Shown: positions 17,280 through 26,311 of the stretch, piece after piece
Layout: each line of letters begins with the position of its first letter
Numbering within the stretch: position 1 is the stretch's first letter
NCBI GenBank assembly: GCA_002394685.1
Contig: DGUP01000059.1
Coordinates: 1 to 64,000, forward strand
DNA length: 64,000 nucleotides
Direction: 5' to 3'
Source of the DNA: Treponema sp. UBA4307
GTDB taxonomy: Bacteria > Spirochaetota > Spirochaetia > Treponematales > Treponemataceae
Translations under genes and position numbers: made by a program
The notes under the pieces: generated by a model
The model's database searches: none
Told to the model about the DNA's origin: nothing
Seen by the model: the letters and a program-made list of their open reading frames with translations, nothing else

Positions 17280-19016
17280 CTATTTTCCCTGAAGGCGGTC
17301 CAGCTCGGCATTAAGGGCTGAAAGGCTGGTATTTGTAGGTTCCAGGCTGACCAGCTGCTTGATATAGTACTGGGCCCGTTTGTATTCCCCACGATTGTAG
17401 TAAATCTGATAAAGGCGGAAAAGTGTGTCCCGGTTTCTTGGATTAGCAGAAAGGGAAGACCGGAGATCATTAATTGCAGCATCCTGCCCCGTAACGATAA
17501 AGCTCCTCTGATAATAGAGGAAACTCTTCATTTTCTGGTCTACTCCTTCATTTTCCAGAAGTGAATTGATGAATTTCAGTGCCTTTTTGGTCTGTTTTGT
17601 TCCTACAAGCATTTCAATGTAAGTACAAACATTATCATTATCTTCCGGATGAGCGGCGTAAAGTTCCTCTGCAATAGGCTGAGCTTCCTTTATATATCCC
17701 AGTGTAAGGCAGATTGAAACATGGGTGCGCTTCTGGCCGTCAGTAACCCCATTTCTGGAAACAAGAATCCGGCTGAAGTCATAGGCATCAGTCCAGGCAT
17801 TCTGCTTAGTCATTTCCGTAATACAAACTTCCAGGGCCTGACTGTTTTCAGAATCAATGGAAAGAACTTCATTTGCCAGATCAATGGCTGTTCTTCCTCC
17901 TACAAGAGAATTATTTGCAGAAGCAATTCTGGAAGCTTCAAGAAGAACCTCTTCATCTGAAGGATAAAGTTCAACTGCTTTTCCAATAAAACTTGCGGCA
18001 GAAGAAGTATTTTTGTTCCACTCCTGGGCCAGTCTTGCCTTCAGCAGAAGATAATCCCTGGAAACCTGATCCATGCGGCCGTAAGTGTCCAGAATTGAAG
18101 AAGCCCTGATATAATCCTGATAATCCATCAGAAGTCTGGCCCTGAAAAGAAGATATTCCGTATTTTCCGGCTGAAGTTCCAGTATCCGGAGAACATAGGC
18201 CTGGGCTGTATCCCGGTTACCTTTTAAGTAACTAACCCGGGCTGCAATTTTAAGCATTTCCACATTCTGTTTCTGAACAGCAAGAACTTTTTCAGCAAGG
18301 GAAAAGGCATCATCGTACTGTCCCGCAGCATAAAGGGAAAGGGCACTTGCGCTCCTGATTTCCACGTTCTGGGGAGAGCCGGACATAGCCATGTTATAAT
18401 AGAAAATTGATTCTTCACTCCTGCCCTGAAGATAAAGCCAGCGGCCGTAGAGATAATTTACCAGGGTGGAATGAGGCTTCATTTTAAGGGCGGAAGTAAG
18501 GGCGCTTCTGGAAAGTTCAGAGTATTCCTCCTTTATTCCTCCTGTAATAAGAACCAGGGAAGGAAGCACCATTGAAAGGAAATCCTCATTACCTGTTGAA
18601 GTATCGTAAATTCCTCTTTCAGCAGAAGTAATTGCCCCGTAGTAAGGATTATCCTGGCTGACTGCAAAAGGTTCATAGTTCAAGGATTCAGAAGGCCACA
18701 CAATCTTCATGATTTTATAGGCTGTGAAGAGAAGAATCATTTCCTTTTCGCTGTAGTTTTCCTTATCACTCTGATGAAGGACGGAAAAAGCCTTTCTTAA
18801 AGAATCAGGACTTCCCTCTTCTACCAGGGCAACGGCCTGCTGATTAACGGAACCGAAAAATGTTTTTACAGAGGAAGGCACCGGAATGTAGATAAAATCG
18901 TTTTCATCCGGTACATAATCTTCACTTCCATCAATTTTTTCACTGGAAGCACAGGAAAAAAAAATAAGGGAAACTGAAAAAAGGAGTATCAGGGAGAAGA
19001 AAAAATTATTCTTCAT
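17280..19016 (-). CDS. TPR-repeat lipoprotein
   Basis: 578 residues. The signal peptide has a lipobox ending FFSC (Cys about 22), so it is a lipid-anchored envelope protein. The body consists of many TPR-like helix pairs (for example LYGRWLYLQGRSEESIFYYNMAMSGSP and YQIYYNRGEYKRAQYYIKQLVSLEP). A scaffold role in an envelope complex is likely; the partner is unknown. ATG 19016 is chosen: it overlaps the previous gene by 11 bp and has GGAG about 9 nt upstream. The longer frame from 19034 only adds MMEMRQ. It is cotranscribed with the membrane protein upstream. Confidence 0.85.
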   Translation of the reverse strand: MKNNFFFSLILLFSVSLIFFSCASSEKIDGSEDYVPDENDFIYIPVPSSVKTFFGSVNQQAVALVEEGSPDSLRKAFSVLHQSDKENYSEKEMILLFTAYKIMKIVWPSESLNYEPFAVSQDNPYYGAITSAERGIYDTSTGNEDFLSMVLPSLVLITGGIKEEYSELSRSALTSALKMKPHSTLVNYLYGRWLYLQGRSEESIFYYNMAMSGSPQNVEIRSASALSLYAAGQYDDAFSLAEKVLAVQKQNVEMLKIAARVSYLKGNRDTAQAYVLRILELQPENTEYLLFRARLLMDYQDYIRASSILDTYGRMDQVSRDYLLLKARLAQEWNKNTSSAASFIGKAVELYPSDEEVLLEASRIASANNSLVGGRTAIDLANEVLSIDSENSQALEVCITEMTKQNAWTDAYDFSRILVSRNGVTDGQKRTHVSICLTLGYIKEAQPIAEELYAAHPEDNDNVCTYIEMLVGTKQTKKALKFINSLLENEGVDQKMKSFLYYQRSFIVTGQDAAINDLRSSLSANPRNRDTLFRLYQIYYNRGEYKRAQYYIKQLVSLEPTNTSLSALNAELDRLQGK

Positions 19017-19725
19017 TTGCCTCATCTCCATCATTTTTTTTCAACAGTTTTTCTGCTGCCTGACTGTCAAAAACATCATCATCAGAATCGTCATCGTCAT
19101 CAGAAAGCATTGGAAAAAGATGCTGCCTTTTCTGCTGGAAGATAAAAATTATAATCAGGGCAAGACCTGCTGCAATGGCAAAAAAAGGCCAGGCATGAAG
19201 AATCCATAACTTAAAGCTGGTCTTGATAATCTTTGCTGAAAAAAGGAAAAAGAAGGAGCCAAGTACAACAAGTGTTATTGACGGGAAGAGATATTTACTC
19301 TTGATTTTTCTGTATCTGTACAGGCCAACCATAAAAAGTGAAATTCCGGAAGATACGGCAAACAAAGGCCAGAGCTGCCACCACTTAAGGGGGATTGCTT
19401 CTACCAGATAGAAGAACATGACCACAGCACCAATGATGAAGTTAATGCCCAGGAAGAGAAGGAAACCGTTCTGTGACACACCGAAAACCAGTAAAAAGAA
19501 GACAATTCCCGCTAAAAAGAGGGCGCAGGTAAGGGGTGGAAAATAAACATGGCCAAAAATTGCATAACTGGCTACAACCATAAAACCTACGGCCAGAAGA
19601 GTCATGCCAAGTACAAGGGCGCTGTTTAATAAAATAACCTTGCCTGTCTGAGGGATTTTTACAAATTTATTTTTATGCTGATTTTCAGCGGATTTTACAT
19701 TTTTGTCTGTATTATTTATGTCCAT
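19006..19725 (-). CDS. Multi-helix membrane protein with acidic C-terminal tail
   Basis: 239 residues with about six hydrophobic helices grouped as three hairpins (35-80, 85-130, 145-192), loosely like LiaF/DUF5668-type small membrane modules. The C-terminus (SDDDDDSDDDVF) is a strongly acidic run followed by a KK-DGDEANEE tail, probably cytoplasmic. No enzymatic motif is seen. SD GGAGG lies 8-9 nt before ATG. It overlaps the TPR lipoprotein downstream and is divergent from the lipoprotein at 19814. Confidence 0.75.
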   Translation of the reverse strand: MDINNTDKNVKSAENQHKNKFVKIPQTGKVILLNSALVLGMTLLAVGFMVVASYAIFGHVYFPPLTCALFLAGIVFFLLVFGVSQNGFLLFLGINFIIGAVVMFFYLVEAIPLKWWQLWPLFAVSSGISLFMVGLYRYRKIKSKYLFPSITLVVLGSFFFLFSAKIIKTSFKLWILHAWPFFAIAAGLALIIIFIFQQKRQHLFPMLSDDDDDSDDDVFDSQAAEKLLKKNDGDEANEE

Positions 19726-19777
19726 TGGTAAACCTCCAAGACAAATCTATCTTTGAGAATAGCTAAAATATCAGTTC

Positions 19778-19806
19778 TTGCCAATAAGCCCATGCTTTGC
19801 TAAAAT
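19778..19806 (+). promoter_or_regulatory. Sigma70-type promoter placing +1 at the ATG of the downstream lipoprotein
   Basis: TTGCCA (19778-19783), 17-bp spacer, TAAAAT (19801-19806), then exactly 7 nt to ATG 19814. No SD is present. Confidence 0.8.
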
Positions 19807-19813
19807 CTAATTT

Positions 19814-20914
19814 ATGCTTAACAGAATAAAAAAAGCAGTGGTTCTGGGCACCTGCATCCTCTCTTTAGGCTTCTGCTCACTTTTTACTTCCTGCTCTTAC
19901 ATAGATAAAATATCCGGCAAGTCCGGCAAAAATACACTTATTTCAAAATCCAGTTCTGCCTATGAGACTATGCAGAAGAATTTTGAAAAAATCCTCAGCA
20001 ACAAAAATCTTACGGATGAAACCAGATATGCTGTTGTTTCCAGAATTGCCGGCAACATGCTTTCAGTACAGGATTATAACTCACTTATTTTATTTCTTAC
20101 AGAGTGGGTTGAAGAAAATCCTGATGATATGTACAACGGCTACTGGCTTTTAATGACAGCTTACGCGTATTTGAACAACAATGCCCAGCCCATGGCCGAA
20201 TACTATTTTGAAAGGGTTATAAACAACTGCAACGACCTTATTGTTAAAGGACAGTCAATTCACTACCTGAGTTACCAGTACCTGATTCAGCTGTCTACAA
20301 ATTCTGCCAACAGAATCAACTATTTTAATCAGCTTATAAACCGCTTTCCAAGCATGATTAGTGAAACTGAAATGCTCTACCGCCTTGCCCTGGAATATGA
20401 AAAGGAAGGGGAATGGGACCAGGTTATTAAAACCCTTACCAAATTCCTTGCAAAAGATGATGCCCAGACAGTTGTTATTGCAGGCCATCCAAATGCCTAT
20501 ACAGAAGCAAAGCAGCTTATTGATTTCAGTAACTCTACAAAAAGCTGGACCTTCGAAAGCCTTAACTCTTTAATAAGTACAATAAAAAATGCCATAGATA
20601 ACTACAACTGGGCTGCCCTGGACCGCTACAGATCCAAGGTAAACTTCTTTGCAGTAAGCTGGCGGCAGGATTCAGAGGACACATCCCTACCGGACGACTT
20701 CTCCATGGGAAACTTTATGAACGGAAATACAATCCGCTACAGCAGCAGCCTTGACGAATCCTCTTCTCCAACGGAAGCATATTTAAAGACTACAGGCTGG
20801 AGCAATTATGTTTCTACCTGGTACCTCTATTTCAGAAAAGTAAATTTCCCTGCTGATCCGGATATTCACGGGCGCTGGGAATGGGCCGGCATTTACTATG
20901 GTGAAAAGATGTGA
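19814..20914 (+). CDS. Envelope lipoprotein with TPR-like helices
   Basis: 366 residues. Signal peptide with lipobox FTSC (Cys about 27). The middle region (about 45-240) reads as helical repeats with TPR-like spacing (YEKEGEWDQVIKTLTKFL). The C-terminal ~110 residues are W/Y-rich and of unknown fold. It is first in a three-gene envelope operon with a lytic transglycosylase and an OmpA protein, so a cell-wall role is likely. The transcript is probably leaderless. The stop overlaps the next start as GTGA. Confidence 0.8.
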   Translation: MLNRIKKAVVLGTCILSLGFCSLFTSCSYIDKISGKSGKNTLISKSSSAYETMQKNFEKILSNKNLTDETRYAVVSRIAGNMLSVQDYNSLILFLTEWVEENPDDMYNGYWLLMTAYAYLNNNAQPMAEYYFERVINNCNDLIVKGQSIHYLSYQYLIQLSTNSANRINYFNQLINRFPSMISETEMLYRLALEYEKEGEWDQVIKTLTKFLAKDDAQTVVIAGHPNAYTEAKQLIDFSNSTKSWTFESLNSLISTIKNAIDNYNWAALDRYRSKVNFFAVSWRQDSEDTSLPDDFSMGNFMNGNTIRYSSSLDESSSPTEAYLKTTGWSNYVSTWYLYFRKVNFPADPDIHGRWEWAGIYYGEKM

Positions 20915-22137
20915 AAAAAATTCTGGTTACTTTTTTTTCCGCCGCAACAATTTCTGCTTCACTCTGGTCACTGACCGCTGCTTCTACTGATGCAGGGTCT
21001 ATAATGATGAATGACTCCTACGATCCTATTGAATACAAAATACTTGTAGAATCCGCCGGGGAAGGTCAAAAAGATATAACCGCTTCTGCCCCAGGTGTAA
21101 ATGATGGGGAACTTTCTGCAGAAAACCAGTACCCCGAGCCGGACGGAGACGTTTACCCTGAACCGTCAAAAATTAATCTGAACATACCGGGACTTAATCA
21201 CGAACTGACACAAAAATATATTGAACTTTATCAGTCAAAGGAAAACTCTTCCTGGCTTGCACAAAGTCTGGTTAACTCTGCCCCTTACCGTCCCTACATC
21301 AGGCAGAAGCTGGCTGAAAAAAACATGCCCTCTTACCTTCAGTATCTGCCGGTCATTGAATCAAACTACAAAATCACTGCAGTTTCAAAAAGCGGAGCAA
21401 AGGGAATGTGGCAGTTTATGGACAACTCAATGGCCCCTCTCTTAAAGAAATCTTCCTGGTATGACCAGCGCTATGATCCCTGGCTGGAAACTGATGCGGC
21501 CCTGATAAAACTGATGGATAACTACAAGATGTTCGGAGACTGGAACCTGGCAATTGCAGCATACAACTGCGGCGGAGGGGCAATGCGGCGGCTCCTGAAG
21601 GCCCATCCAAAAGCCGACTTCTGGTACCTTGCAGAACACAATCTTTTAAGAACAGAAACAAAACTCTACGTTCCAAAACTTCTGGCAGTAGCAGAACTGG
21701 TTGAAAATGCCGAATACTACGGATTAATCAACGTAGGAGTTGCAGACAAAATGATTGAATTCACGGAGATTGAAGAATTCGATTATGTAAAAATGTCCGG
21801 CGTCCTTACCATGGAACAGTTGTCCCAGATTGTTGATGTAAATGTGGAAACCTTAAAATTCCTCAATCCTTCCCTGCTGAAAGGAATGACACCTCCAGAG
21901 CAGTTTGAAATCCGCCTGCCTCATGGAAAAGGTGAAGCTGCAGAAGCTGCCCTCCGTAAAGCAGATATTCCAAGCAACACCCTGAACTATACTGTGCAGA
22001 AAGGAGACAATCTCTCTGTAATTTCCCGGAAATTTGACGTAACGATAGACGAAATCTGTAAAATCAATCAAATTTCCAGGGATTCAATTTTGTCCATCGG
22101 ACAGGTTTTAACTATTCCAGTTTATGACCCTGAATAA
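20911..22137 (+). CDS. Membrane-bound lytic transglycosylase with LysM (MltD-like)
   Basis: 408 residues from GTG 20911, coupled to the previous gene by a GTGA overlap. Signal peptide, then a ~75-residue variable linker. The SLT domain has the catalytic glutamate in PVIESNYK, SGAKGMWQFM and AAYNCGGG. At the C-terminus one full LysM (YTVQKGDNLSVISRKF... to VLTIPVY) is preceded by a degenerate LysM-like segment. It cleaves peptidoglycan glycan strands to 1,6-anhydro ends in the periplasm. No Cys lipobox is seen. The SLT-LysM order is that of MltD. Confidence 0.93.
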   Translation: MKKILVTFFSAATISASLWSLTAASTDAGSIMMNDSYDPIEYKILVESAGEGQKDITASAPGVNDGELSAENQYPEPDGDVYPEPSKINLNIPGLNHELTQKYIELYQSKENSSWLAQSLVNSAPYRPYIRQKLAEKNMPSYLQYLPVIESNYKITAVSKSGAKGMWQFMDNSMAPLLKKSSWYDQRYDPWLETDAALIKLMDNYKMFGDWNLAIAAYNCGGGAMRRLLKAHPKADFWYLAEHNLLRTETKLYVPKLLAVAELVENAEYYGLINVGVADKMIEFTEIEEFDYVKMSGVLTMEQLSQIVDVNVETLKFLNPSLLKGMTPPEQFEIRLPHGKGEAAEAALRKADIPSNTLNYTVQKGDNLSVISRKFDVTIDEICKINQISRDSILSIGQVLTIPVYDPE

Positions 22138-22197
22138 AGTCAGAAGAAGTCCCTTATCTAAAAAATAAAAAATCCGATAAACTAAAGGGGGAATTTA

Positions 22198-23619
22198 ATG
22201 AAGAAAATTCTTTTAACAGCAGTGCTGCTTTTTACAGCCTTTAGCTTAAATGGGCAGACTTATGTACGCTATTCACAGGCAGAACTGGAAGAAGCAGAAA
22301 GAATGGCTGCAGCAAACGGCCATGCCAGTCTGGAAAATTCCACAATGACCAGCAGCAGTAAAATCGACTGGAAAAAGAACGCTTTTACATCTGTTGTAAC
22401 CCTTGATGTTTTAAAAGCAGGAATTCCTATGCCAAGCGGAAGACAGGCTTCTTCAAACAGAATTCAGCTGGCCCTGCCAATACTTATAAAAGATCCTCTC
22501 CTTTCCATTTACGTAGATGATCAGAATACTCTTGAAGATTACGTTCAGTCCGGGGGAATAACACTTCAGGACATTACGGATATTATTGATAAATCCAAAA
22601 GAACCCCTCCTTATTTTAAGGATGCTTCAAATCTCCTTACAACCACACATACAATTTCCCTGCAGGACATAGGTTCCCTGCTTATAAAGCACAGAAGTCC
22701 CTATCGGCAGCAAAAGCCAATCAACACAATTGCTACAAGGGCTTATTCAGGAATTGTTATTGATGCAAGAGGAAGCCTGCCGGTTCACGGAGAGTTTACA
22801 AAAAGCAAAGTGTCTCCAAGTCTTTTTCCCCGCATCTGGAACGAAGAAATGGACCTGGTTTATGAAAGAAACATGGTAGAGCCTTCCATTGCAAAATCCC
22901 AGATGATTGTAGAATATGGTTCCAGCATTGACTTTAAGAAATACAGCGACAGAATCGGAAATGATCCCCTCTGGATTACGGCAAAAAAAGTTTACGGTCA
23001 GAACAGATGTGATCCTGTTATTTCCTATGATGATTATCTCAGGATTACTTCCAGTCAGCAGAATCTGGATTTGCTGCGCCAGGGAAAAGTTGTAATCATT
23101 TTAAATGATGAAGAACTGGCCCACATGGTTAGTGCCCCTGAAAGAAACAGGCAGTACTATCTGGATTACGAAAAACTTCGCAGGGACCTTTACGATCCAG
23201 TTGTTCCAGATGTAGTTATAATTGACAGACCAGATACCGGTATGGAAATTGATGTGGAAAACCTTCAGTTCATGGCAGATTCAGCAGAGCTTTTACCGGC
23301 AGATAAAAAGCGTATTACAACCATTGCACAGGATTTGATTAATCTGGTTTCAAATGGAGGAGAATACACAATTCTGGTAGAAGGACATACTGCAGACGTT
23401 AACAAACCGGAAGGTCAGCAGCAGCTTTCAATTCTTCGTGCCCAGGCTATTATTGATATTCTCGTAGCTGAAGGAATGGACAGAAAACTCTTTACCTACA
23501 AGGGTTATGGTGGAACAAAACCTGTTGCTCCAAACGATACCGCGGAAGGCAGGGCACAGAACCGCCGTGTAAAAATTACCGTTATGCCAAAGACAACAAC
23601 AGTCTTTACTACAAATTGA
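22198..23619 (+). CDS. OmpA-family envelope protein
   Basis: 473 residues. A signal peptide (about 1-19, ending LNG-QTY) is followed by a ~340-residue N-terminal region of unknown fold, then a C-terminal OmpA peptidoglycan-binding domain (ILVEGHTAD, LSILRAQAIIDILVAEG, YGGTKPVAPN, QNRRVKITV). It is likely anchored to peptidoglycan and acts with the transglycosylase encoded 60 bp upstream. SD GGGGG lies 7 nt upstream. A strong terminator follows. Confidence 0.87.
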   Translation: MKKILLTAVLLFTAFSLNGQTYVRYSQAELEEAERMAAANGHASLENSTMTSSSKIDWKKNAFTSVVTLDVLKAGIPMPSGRQASSNRIQLALPILIKDPLLSIYVDDQNTLEDYVQSGGITLQDITDIIDKSKRTPPYFKDASNLLTTTHTISLQDIGSLLIKHRSPYRQQKPINTIATRAYSGIVIDARGSLPVHGEFTKSKVSPSLFPRIWNEEMDLVYERNMVEPSIAKSQMIVEYGSSIDFKKYSDRIGNDPLWITAKKVYGQNRCDPVISYDDYLRITSSQQNLDLLRQGKVVIILNDEELAHMVSAPERNRQYYLDYEKLRRDLYDPVVPDVVIIDRPDTGMEIDVENLQFMADSAELLPADKKRITTIAQDLINLVSNGGEYTILVEGHTADVNKPEGQQQLSILRAQAIIDILVAEGMDRKLFTYKGYGGTKPVAPNDTAEGRAQNRRVKITVMPKTTTVFTTN

Positions 23620-23629
23620 TTAATAAATC

Positions 23630-23659
23630 GGGCTGCTCAAAATGAACAGCCCTTTTTTT
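23630..23659 (+). terminator. Intrinsic terminator after the OmpA gene
   Basis: 9-bp stem GGGCTGCTC/GAACAGCCC with a 5-nt loop, then seven T. It overlaps the last codon region of the convergent purN. Confidence 0.88.
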
Positions 23660-24287
23660 ACAGCCCCAGTTCTTTTGCAAGAAGACAGGTACCTTCTACA
23701 ATAGCCTTGTGTTCTTCAGGAGCAATTCTTTCATAAAGAGAGTCCGGGGTATCACCAGGCAGGACGGGAACTTTTTTCTGCAGCAGGATTTTTCCTGTAT
23801 CGCAGCCAGAGTCCACAAGATGAATGGTACAGCCGCTTTCTTTTTCACCACTGGCAATTACAGCTTCGTGAACATGATGTCCCCACATTCCTACTCCCCC
23901 GAATTTTGGCAGAAGGGCCGGATGTAAATTAAGGATTTTACCAGAATAAACTTCAACAATTTTTCCGCCCAGAACTGAAAGATAGCCCGCAAGCACAATT
24001 GCATCAATTTTCTCTTCCTGGCAGACTTTAAGCACTGCATCTGAAATGGCAATTCTTTTTGTATCCCGGTCAGCTTTTTCCGCAGCTTCTTTGCCTAGAA
24101 CAGTATAGGCGCTGAGGATAAAAGTTTTTATTCCGGCCTTTGCAGCTCTTTCCAGAGCAAATGCATTTTTTGTATTACTGATTACTGCTGCAATTTTATA
24201 AGGACAGTTTGAGTTTGATTTTTCATAATCAATCAGGGACTGAAGATTTGTTCCGCCACCTGACACAAGCACTGCAATATTCATCAT
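23658..24287 (-). CDS. purN: Phosphoribosylglycinamide formyltransferase (GART)
   Basis: 209 residues, usual length. The N-terminal VLVSGGGTNLQSLI binds GAR phosphate, NLHPALLP carries the catalytic His, and HLVDSGCDTGKIL the catalytic Asp. It transfers formyl from 10-formyl-THF to GAR in purine synthesis. It lies directly downstream of purM on the same strand, after a terminator-like hairpin. SD AAAGGA is present. Either of two adjacent ATGs could start it. Confidence 0.96.
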   Translation of the reverse strand: MMNIAVLVSGGGTNLQSLIDYEKSNSNCPYKIAAVISNTKNAFALERAAKAGIKTFILSAYTVLGKEAAEKADRDTKRIAISDAVLKVCQEEKIDAIVLAGYLSVLGGKIVEVYSGKILNLHPALLPKFGGVGMWGHHVHEAVIASGEKESGCTIHLVDSGCDTGKILLQKKVPVLPGDTPDSLYERIAPEEHKAIVEGTCLLAKELGL

Positions 24288-24317
24288 AAAAAAAATCCTT
24301 TAACAATAATATAAATT

Positions 24318-24353
24318 GAAAAAGCCCCTGCCCGAAAACAGACAGGAGCTTTG
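24318..24353 (-). terminator. Terminator between purM and purN
   Basis: 10-bp stem AAAGCTCCTG/CAGGGGCTTT (one G-T pair) followed on the minus strand by TTTC-A-A-TTT. Partial read-through into purN is possible because no good promoter for purN is seen. Confidence 0.7.
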
Positions 24354-24364
24354 CAGGAAAAGAC

Positions 24365-25480
24365 TTAGTCAACGAACTGAGTCATTTCCTTATTTCCCTT
24401 AAACTCACCCTTGATTACTTTATCTGTATGACCTACATAACCAATCTGATAAGCCTTCATGTCAGGGATTCCGGCCTTATGATATTTTTTTGCTGAATTA
24501 TTGAAAAGCTTAAGGATTGCTTCAGCATCAGCCTTGCTTACTGCCAGAACAAATCCAATACCCATGTTGAAGGTAGAGAATACATTCTTTGGATCAGCAC
24601 CACGGCGAATAAGTTCATCGAATACAGGAGGAATGTCCCAGCTGTTTTTCTTAATGATTGCGCAGAGCTGTTTTTTACCTTCCTTAGCATGAGGGAACAT
24701 ACGAGGAACATTTTCGTAGAAACCGCCGCCTGTTACGTGAACCATTCCATGTACGCTTGAACGGAACTTCTTGAGCACTTCCATTACAGGCTTAACATAA
24801 ATGCGGGTTGGTGTAAGAAGAACTTCACCAATTGTTTTCTTTGTAGCTTTACCATTTTCAAAATATGGTTCATCAAAATTTTCTACCAGTTTACGAATAA
24901 GTGAATAACCGTTTGAGTGAGGACCTGTTGAAGAAAGACCAATAAGAACGTCACCTTCCTTCATTTTTGATCCGTCAATCATTTCTTTTTTTTCACCAAC
25001 ACCTACACCAAATCCTGCCAGGTCGTATTTTCCTTCATCATAGAAATCAGGCATTTCTGCAGTTTCTCCGCCAAGAAGAGCACAGCCGGCTTCAATACAT
25101 CCGTCTGTTACACCCTTAACCAGTTCTGCTGCTACTTTTGAATCAAGCTTACCACAGGCAATGTAGTCGAGGAAGAAGTTTGTCTGTACGCCGGAACAGA
25201 GAATATCATTTACACTCATTGCAACACAGTCAATTCCAACTGTATCATACTTCTTCAATTTAAAAGCGATGTCCAGTTTTGTTCCAACACCGTCTGTACC
25301 GCTGACCATTACAGGTTCCTTTAAACCTTTTGGTACCTGGAACATTCCGTTAAAAGCTCCAAGTTCTGTAAGTTGTCCCGGAATACGGGCTCTTTCAGAC
25401 TGCTTCTTGTACTTGTCAACGGCCTTATAACCTTCGTTAACATCAACACCTGCTTTTTTGTAGTCAACTACCTTAGCCAT
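24365..25480 (-). CDS. purM: Phosphoribosylformylglycinamidine cyclo-ligase (AIR synthetase)
   Basis: 371 residues from ATG 25480. Recognisable blocks are SGTDGVGTKLDIA, DCVAMSVNDILCSG, GGETAEMPDFY, STGPHSNGYSL and VTGGGFYENVPR, all typical of PurM. It closes FGAM to AIR with ATP. The longer frame from 25546 lacks an SD; ATG 25480 has AGGAG at 5-nt spacing. It is divergent from xpt, so synthesis and salvage genes share one control region. Confidence 0.97.
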   Translation of the reverse strand: MAKVVDYKKAGVDVNEGYKAVDKYKKQSERARIPGQLTELGAFNGMFQVPKGLKEPVMVSGTDGVGTKLDIAFKLKKYDTVGIDCVAMSVNDILCSGVQTNFFLDYIACGKLDSKVAAELVKGVTDGCIEAGCALLGGETAEMPDFYDEGKYDLAGFGVGVGEKKEMIDGSKMKEGDVLIGLSSTGPHSNGYSLIRKLVENFDEPYFENGKATKKTIGEVLLTPTRIYVKPVMEVLKKFRSSVHGMVHVTGGGFYENVPRMFPHAKEGKKQLCAIIKKNSWDIPPVFDELIRRGADPKNVFSTFNMGIGFVLAVSKADAEAILKLFNNSAKKYHKAGIPDMKAYQIGYVGHTDKVIKGEFKGNKEMTQFVD

Positions 25481-25631
25481 AATAACTCCTAAAATGAATG
25501 CTTTGGAAATTATGCCCATTCTACTTGAATTCAATTTCTTACGCAATTAGAAAGCATATTCTTCTATTCAATATATTGATTATTTGATAAAATGATTTAT
25601 TGATTCTTAAATTATCAGAAGGACTTACAAA

Positions 25632-26213
25632 ATGAATTTTCTTGAAGAAAGAATTATGAAAGACGGTATTGTTAGAGAAGGAAATGTTCTTAAAGTAGAC
25701 AGCTTCCTTAATCATCAGATTGACATTTCACTCCTGGAACAGATGGGGCAGGAATTTAAAAAGCGCTTTGCCGGAAAAACAGTAACAAAAATCCTTACCA
25801 TTGAAGCAAGCGGAATTGGAATTGCCTGTATAGTAGCAAGATATTTTGGAGTTCCGGTACTCTTTGCAAAAAAGACTCAGAGTGTAAATGTAGACGGTGA
25901 CAAGTACCAGGCCGATGTTGAGTCCTTCACACACAAATGTACAAATCATGTGTTTGTTTCAAAAAGATATCTTTCAAAGGATGATAAGGTTCTTATTATT
26001 GATGACTTCCTTGCCAGAGGTTCCGCACTTATCGGGTTAACTGAAATCGTAAAGCAGGCAGGAGCAGAAGTTGTAGGAATTGGAATTGCAATTGAAAAAG
26101 GTTTCCAGGAAGGGGGACAGCTTATCCGTTCAAAAGGTTTCCAGCTGGAATCACTTGCAATTGTTGACAGTATGGATGCTGCAAACGGAACAATAAAATT
26201 CAGGGAGCAGTAA
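25632..26213 (+). CDS. xpt: Xanthine phosphoribosyltransferase
   Basis: 193 residues, close in length and sequence pattern to Bacillus Xpt: LKVDSFLNHQID near the N-terminus, TIEASGIG, and the PRPP motif VLIIDDFLARGSA. It converts xanthine plus PRPP to XMP in purine salvage. SD GAAGGA lies 10 nt before ATG. The 150-bp divergent purM-xpt gap was read for a purine riboswitch core; none was found. Confidence 0.96.
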   Translation: MNFLEERIMKDGIVREGNVLKVDSFLNHQIDISLLEQMGQEFKKRFAGKTVTKILTIEASGIGIACIVARYFGVPVLFAKKTQSVNVDGDKYQADVESFTHKCTNHVFVSKRYLSKDDKVLIIDDFLARGSALIGLTEIVKQAGAEVVGIGIAIEKGFQEGGQLIRSKGFQLESLAIVDSMDAANGTIKFREQ

Positions 26214-26232
26214 AAGACAGAATACTGTAAAC

Positions 26233-26290
26233 AAAAAGCCCGGCTTCTTTAAGGAAGGAACCTTCTTCTTACAGAGCCGGGATTTTTTTA
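26233..26290. terminator. Bidirectional terminator between xpt and rubrerythrin
   Basis: AAAAGCCCGGCT pairs with AGCCGGGATTTT across a loop of about 29 nt that itself contains a small GGTTCC/GGAACC stem. T-runs occur on both strands. Confidence 0.85.
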
Positions 26291-26311
26291 TTTGAATTTC
26301 TTTAACAAAAA

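Noticed and set aside
25481..25631. Purine riboswitch between purM and xpt
   Set aside because: The conserved core (TATA...TTCTAC-type pairing pattern) is absent; the gap reads as A/T-rich promoter DNA with an AGGAG SD for purM and GAAGGA for xpt.
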